Assembly: GCA_018818125.1 (NCBI GenBank)
Contig: JAHISQ010000048.1
Span: 17,439 to 81,438, forward strand
DNA length: 64,000 bases
Source of the DNA: Candidatus Rifleibacteriota bacterium
GTDB taxonomy: Bacteria; Muiribacteriota; Ozemobacteria; Ozemobacterales; Ozemobacteraceae
Reading direction: 5' to 3'
Translations under genes and position numbers: made by a program
Notes under the pieces: model-generated
Seen by the model: the letters and a program-made list of their open reading frames with translations, nothing else
Told to the model about the DNA's origin: nothing
The model's database searches: none
Shown here: positions 60,091-64,000 of the stretch, piece after piece
How the letters are laid out: every line of letters starts with the position of its first letter
Position numbering within the stretch: position 1 is the first letter of the stretch

Positions 60091-61473
60091 ATGAAGAAAC
60101 TGCTGACCCTATGTATGGCGTTACTATGTTCCAGTTGTTTTGCGATCCTGCCCAATCCGCATATATACGAGCGAGGAACGCTCGTCGTTCCTGAAAATTA
60201 CAGTTTCAGCGCCAGCCAGAAGCTCGGAATCTACTGGGAAAAGCTTAAGTCCACCTCTGCCTCGCCACAGGCGATCATTCTCATAAATGGTGGGCCTGGT
60301 ATGTCTCATGACGGATTTCACCGCGGGGACGGTAACGGCGGTTATCTAAAAGACTGGCTTTATGCGTTGCGCACTGATTTCGATATTTATTACTTCGATC
60401 AACGCGGAACCGGCGAATCGTCAAAGCTTAGCTATGATATTTTGAGTCGCCGCAATATCAGACTTTATGGCGTCGAAAATATCTGTCGCGACATTGAGGA
60501 ATTGCGCAAAAACGTTATAAAAAAAGACAAAATTGTTGTTTTCGGCGAATCTTACGGCGGCATGGTAGCTTTGAAGTATGCAATCATGTACCCGGATCGG
60601 GTAGCAAAGCTGGTTATACACGATTCGTCGCCCAGTAATGAATATTTTACTCACATGCACAAAAATTTTTCTGAAATGCTGGCGGTGCTAGATCTTAAAC
60701 TTCCTGGCGTCAAAGAGAACATGGTGACCAGTATACAGAAGTTTGATAAAAACGAAGTCAGCAATGCTTACAATATTGAGATTACCGGCAGGGATTTTCT
60801 GTCGATAATTCTCAATTATACCTATTCAATGCGCGGTCAGGTCATCATTGCATACATGGTGCAGGATATTGCTCTTAACGGACGTTCAGACATTCTCGAT
60901 GCTCTGTTGGGTTCTATGATTGGCAGAGAGGATGAACCGAGTTTTTTCTCTCTTCCGCCAACTATTGTGCTGGTGCAGACATATGAAATGCTTGACGAAA
61001 AAGTGGTTGCTGCTGTCCAGGCTGGCCCTGACTATCAGCCCTGGAACTACGACTGGTTGCATAACAATGTACTTCAGTCTCGCCGTGATTTCAGAGAATA
61101 CGTGCGTCTCAACGAATTTAAAGGTTATAATGTGATTTCTCAGCTCTCAAAAATCACGGCGCCAACTCTGGTGATGGTTGGAGAGACTGATTTTATCTGC
61201 CCGCCCGCTTATGCGCAGATTATCAAAGATAATATTGGCAGTCACTGTCGCCTGATTACCATTCAGAATTCTTCTCACAGCGGGTTTGTTGAGCAGAATG
61301 AATATGTCGTTGGGAAAATTCGAAATTTTTTAAGCGGCTACTGGCCTGGCTATGACTATCGTGAAAAAAGTCTTGCCGAATTCAGCAGTCGAAACGTCTC
61401 GCGCGAAGAAGCCATACAGGTATGGCTTGAAGGCGCGAAACGTCTTGCTATTGGTGGTTTCGCCGATTTTTAA
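60091..61473 (+). CDS. Secreted alpha/beta hydrolase, S33 proline-iminopeptidase family
   Basis: The 460-residue protein has a signal peptide (MKKLLTLCMALLCSSC, possibly a lipobox), so it is exported. The S33 family features are the oxyanion motif NGGPG (for HGGPG), DIYYFDQRGTGESS, nucleophile S154 in FGESYGGMVALKYA, a likely acid at VGETDFICPP and the base at SSHSGF. Family members remove N-terminal proline or cleave small esters. The protein is longer than classical PIPs, due to a cap insertion at about 190-310. ATG 60091 has GAAGGTG. It ends with a 4-bp overlap with the convergent dcd. Confidence 0.87.
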   Translation: MKKLLTLCMALLCSSCFAILPNPHIYERGTLVVPENYSFSASQKLGIYWEKLKSTSASPQAIILINGGPGMSHDGFHRGDGNGGYLKDWLYALRTDFDIYYFDQRGTGESSKLSYDILSRRNIRLYGVENICRDIEELRKNVIKKDKIVVFGESYGGMVALKYAIMYPDRVAKLVIHDSSPSNEYFTHMHKNFSEMLAVLDLKLPGVKENMVTSIQKFDKNEVSNAYNIEITGRDFLSIILNYTYSMRGQVIIAYMVQDIALNGRSDILDALLGSMIGREDEPSFFSLPPTIVLVQTYEMLDEKVVAAVQAGPDYQPWNYDWLHNNVLQSRRDFREYVRLNEFKGYNVISQLSKITAPTLVMVGETDFICPPAYAQIIKDNIGSHCRLITIQNSSHSGFVEQNEYVVGKIRNFLSGYWPGYDYREKSLAEFSSRNVSREEAIQVWLEGAKRLAIGGFADF

Positions 61474-62003
61474 CCGAGACAGAAGTTTTCTGGTGTCTGG
61501 CTGGCAAATACGCCGTGATACTTGCCCGGACTTTCGCAACGCTGAAAAATGAACTGGCAGATTGGCGTGCCAGGTATAAGCTGGAGCGGAATCGGACCAA
61601 AATTCGATATCTCAAGAACCTGATGGTTACAGATGCCAGGCTGCATAAACGAGGCTGAAATATGTACAAGCAGTCCGACGCGGGCGAATCGGCTGCGGCC
61701 TTCGAGCCAGCCTGAAAGGCCGTCGCCAAGAATAACTTTTTCACTGGTTATGCCAAGAACCGTCTGCCCTGGCTGTACGGTAAGCGTTTCGCCATTATGA
61801 ATCAGAAGGCCTTTGGTAGCGGCTTTGAAATCCATGTCGTCAGTCATGCGCAGAGCGTTGGGCAGGTGCACGAAAACGCGGAAAGCGTTTGAGAGATGCA
61901 GATCTATGCTGGCTGGGCCGAGCATATTTTCGTCAAAAGGCTCAATTTTTATATTGCCCTTTTCCATTTCCTTCAAGATGGCTTCTTTGCCAAGAATTGT
62001 CAT
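61470..62003 (-). CDS. dcd: dCTP deaminase
   Basis: Dcd converts dCTP to dUTP, the first step toward dTTP in many bacteria. The 177 residues contain NMLGPASIDLHLSNAFRVF, LSGWLEGRSRFARVGLLVH and QPGICNHQVLEISN, which holds the catalytic glutamate. The motif RSSxAR is RSRFAR, keeping the first Ser and both Arg residues used in E. coli. The bifunctional deaminase/dUTPase form is a possible alternative. It follows the HEAT-repeat gene by 13 bp. Confidence 0.92.
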   Translation of the reverse strand: MTILGKEAILKEMEKGNIKIEPFDENMLGPASIDLHLSNAFRVFVHLPNALRMTDDMDFKAATKGLLIHNGETLTVQPGQTVLGITSEKVILGDGLSGWLEGRSRFARVGLLVHISASFMQPGICNHQVLEISNFGPIPLQLIPGTPICQFIFQRCESPGKYHGVFASQTPENFCLG

Positions 62004-62016
62004 TCTTTACTCCTGA

Positions 62017-63765
62017 TTATCTTTTTTTGCCAAGAAAAGCTGCGGCAAGTTTTGCTGCAATTTCGCCCCCCGGAACTACCAGCCCAAGTGCATCGGCGCC
62101 GATGTCAAATAGGCTTGATTCGCTGATCATCTCTGAGCCTTTGTCCGGTATGTTGTGTCCTTCAGATATTTTGCCAGTGACACCATCGATCTCAAAGGCC
62201 ACCTTCTGATCGCGCCCAATCCAGTTAAACTCAAATACATAAACCGGTCTGAGGTAGAGATTGAGTTTTGCAATATTGAGTCCTTGCGCGAGAATTTCGA
62301 GGGCTTTAAGCGGTTTCATGAATTCAAAAATAATATTGCGCACCAGAATTGAGGCACGGATTCTGGCAGGAATGATTTTAAAGCCATCTTGAACAGTTTC
62401 GTTTATGCTCACCGGTTTTGCTTTGCCTTTGCTGATAATCTCGCTGAAATCTGCCTGTGCTCCGGTTGTGGCATCGATAAACCTGTTCAGTGACTGCTTG
62501 ATCATGCAGCGCTCTTCAACAGTTACATCGACACGCTTTTTAGCTGGTTTAAAAAGCTGGTCGCCAATTTTGAGTTCGCAGACCTGGTCCTCTAGATCAA
62601 GAGTGAGCGGGCGAGACCTGATGTAATCAAGGCTGGCCTCGCATTCGATGTGCCAGAAAGGTTGCAGTCTCTGTTCGCAGAAAGTTAGCTGTATTTCTTC
62701 AGGTTTGGGGCGATAAATTAGTCGCAAAAAAAAGCCGATGCCGCTTTTTTTGTTGTTTTCAGCAATTTTTTTCGCCTGGTCGGGCGTAATCAGCGGGCTG
62801 TAAGCGAAAACTCCGGTTTCGCCAGTGGTCAGCTGGCAAGCGCCCTGTTCGATATCATCACTGTCGGAACTCGGGAAAAATCTGACATTGCACTGTTCGC
62901 GCAGCAGCTCAATTATCGAACTTGCCACTCTGGCGCGTAACTCAGCATGTTTACTGAATACTTCATGGTCGAAAAGACTCAATATTTTCTTTAGTGCAAG
63001 ACTTGCTACGGTCTTTGCCGCTTCGTCTCTGACTTTTCGGTTGCTCAGCAGTGGCAAAGCCAGGTCGAGAAATTCGTGGTCGGGCAGATGTCGGATCGCA
63101 TAGCAGGCGGCTTTGACCGATTCTACCTGTTCGGGGCGGTTAAGCATGTCGGTAAGTGCTTTGCGTGCAGTTTCAGGGCTTATTCGTGCTATAGCCTCGG
63201 CTGCGACTGAGCGCACACGCGGTGAAGCATGGCTGAGCATTCTCGAAAACAAAGAAACATTATCGGGGATGTTAAGAACCTCGATTCCTTCGATGGCATT
63301 GCTGACTATGCGGTCGTCGCCGTAGGCTAGGAATGATTTTAGCAGTGCAAACTGTTCGGGATCAGGGTAGAATTTGGGCAGATTTTTTACCAGCCAGGAG
63401 ATGTGATTGGGCTCGAAACAGCGTTCAAGATAGTCTTCGAGAGCTATTTTGAGCTCTTTTGTCTGGAGTTTGCCACACAAGTCAAGATCGCGCAGGGTAA
63501 CCTGACTCTCGTTTCCCTTCTGCAGCTTTTTGAGCATGAGCTGTTTGAGTGCGGTCTGCTCGCGTCGGCCAACCGTCTGTGAAATGATAGAGGTGGCGAT
63601 GTCCGATACATGTCTCTGGCCATTCTCTGCCAGGTAGATCAACTTGTTTGTTGCCTCGTCGGTCAACAGGTGATCGTCACAGGCAGCAAAATACGCCAGG
63701 CCGGCAAGCTGGCGGTCGGTATCTGCTGAGTCCAGGCAGGTCAGGTTAAAGCTGTAGTCGTCCAT
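62017..63765 (-). CDS. HEAT-repeat protein, unknown
   Basis: The 582-residue protein has HEAT-like helical repeats over about 30-280, for example SHASPRVRSVAAEAIARISP and NRPEQVESVKAACYAIRHLP. A C-terminal half from about 310 is beta/alpha, with no domain I recognise (IPARIRASILVRNIIFEFMK, NLYLRPVYVFEFNWIGRDQK) and a Gly-rich hydrophobic tail. No signal peptide is seen. HEAT repeats are scaffolds or enzyme modules, and the function is unknown. It follows the partial gene at the right edge by 16 bp and precedes dcd. Confidence 0.85.
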   Translation of the reverse strand: MDDYSFNLTCLDSADTDRQLAGLAYFAACDDHLLTDEATNKLIYLAENGQRHVSDIATSIISQTVGRREQTALKQLMLKKLQKGNESQVTLRDLDLCGKLQTKELKIALEDYLERCFEPNHISWLVKNLPKFYPDPEQFALLKSFLAYGDDRIVSNAIEGIEVLNIPDNVSLFSRMLSHASPRVRSVAAEAIARISPETARKALTDMLNRPEQVESVKAACYAIRHLPDHEFLDLALPLLSNRKVRDEAAKTVASLALKKILSLFDHEVFSKHAELRARVASSIIELLREQCNVRFFPSSDSDDIEQGACQLTTGETGVFAYSPLITPDQAKKIAENNKKSGIGFFLRLIYRPKPEEIQLTFCEQRLQPFWHIECEASLDYIRSRPLTLDLEDQVCELKIGDQLFKPAKKRVDVTVEERCMIKQSLNRFIDATTGAQADFSEIISKGKAKPVSINETVQDGFKIIPARIRASILVRNIIFEFMKPLKALEILAQGLNIAKLNLYLRPVYVFEFNWIGRDQKVAFEIDGVTGKISEGHNIPDKGSEMISESSLFDIGADALGLVVPGGEIAAKLAAAFLGKKR

Positions 63766-63781
63766 CTGTGAAAGTAGCTGT

Positions 63782-64000
63782 CTAAAAAGTTACGTTAACT
63801 CCGAGACGTTTTGCCATCTCCTTGATATTTTCGAGCTGGTCAAAGTCAGGCTTACCATCTTCGCTGAAATTGCAGGTAATATTGTAATAGTCATTGATTA
63901 TTTTTTGATGCAGCTCGTTGACGTTTTTGTCGTCGAGATCTAACTCTATACGTATTTTAGTGAGTGTTTCGTGTTCTTCGTCAGTGATTACTTCGTCTTC
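63782..64000 (-). CDS. Protein of unknown function, 5' end beyond the right edge
   Basis: The last 72 codons of a minus-strand gene end at TAG 63784-63782. The visible part is acidic and helical (DEEHETLTKIRIELDLDDKN, LENIKEMAKRLGVNV). It lies 16 bp before the HEAT-repeat gene and is likely in the same operon. Too little is present to name a family. Confidence 0.65.
   Translation of the reverse strand, partial: EDEVITDEEHETLTKIRIELDLDDKNVNELHQKIINDYYNITCNFSEDGKPDFDQLENIKEMAKRLGVNVTF

Noticed and set aside
1..64000. CRISPR arrays, tRNA, rRNA, tmRNA, transposases or phage genes
   Set aside because: I looked for repeats with spacers, cloverleaf-like GGTTCRA motifs and transposase motifs in the gaps and found none. 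A covariance-model search would be needed to exclude small RNAs fully.

Overview
This window looks like chromosome from an uncultured, flagellated, diderm bacterium. An outer membrane is implied by the PilQ secretin, the flagellar P-ring and L-ring genes flgI and flgH, and several secreted lipoproteins. Other markers are a CarD-type regulator, GerMN and SpoIID proteins, DUF501, and a MinE-like / radical-SAM / DUF2344 / RNase G string known from Clostridia. This mixture, with many TPR and NHL proteins, fits a deep-branching lineage. Candidatus Riflebacteria (Ozemobacteria) is my tentative guess; it is inferred from gene content, not from a marker phylogeny. I saw no rRNA, tRNA, CRISPR array, transposase or phage gene. 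Many starts are TTG or GTG, chosen here by Shine-Dalgarno position.

Layout. 1-9.9 kb (minus): one long run from an NHL lipoprotein through mltG, a BtuF-like protein, a frameshifted NHL lipoprotein, a TPR lipoprotein, a MinE-like protein, the radical-SAM/DUF2344 pair and rng to a secreted protein cut by the left edge. 10-10.4 kb: a type IV pilin on plus, divergent from that run and apparently sharing one palindromic -35 hexamer with it. 10.4-18.7 kb (minus): envelope and flagellar genes (GerMN, amidase, smpB, TPR/FlgT-like, M23, rho, flgJ, TPR, flgI). 19-24.2 kb (plus): a five-gene cassette of an unknown secreted protein, a large PilX-like protein, a membrane protein and two prepilin-like proteins. 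It lies between flgI and the rest of the rod/ring operon (DUF501, flgF, flgG, flgA, flgH; 28.2-24.3 kb, minus). 28.4-29.6 kb: aroC.

29.7-34.8 kb (minus): the pilus alignment genes pilMNOP, then a small opposite-strand membrane gene, then pilQ. 34.9-40.9 kb: two SpoIID/LytB proteins flanking queH and miaB, then murQ. 41-47.2 kb: three TPR proteins, a 49-residue small protein and a secreted beta-propeller protein. 47.4-50.7 kb: carD, rplY, dprA and an SH3 protein. 50.7-64 kb: slyD-like, msrBA, hydE, a hybrid histidine kinase, a secreted phospholipase-D-like protein, a zinc-ribbon membrane protein, an S33 hydrolase, dcd, a HEAT-repeat protein and a gene cut by the right edge.

The main regulatory observation is a set of four sites of sigma-28/SigD form (TAAA, 15-16 bp, GCCGATAT) on the minus strand. 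They precede flgI, the DUF501-flgF operon, the TPR/FlgT-like gene and, notably, pilM. This suggests that flagella and the type IV pilus alignment complex share one sigma factor. The main candidates for new biology are the pseudopilin cassette inside the flagellar locus, the shared -35 divergent promoter with an apparently leaderless pilin mRNA, and the missed 49-residue protein.
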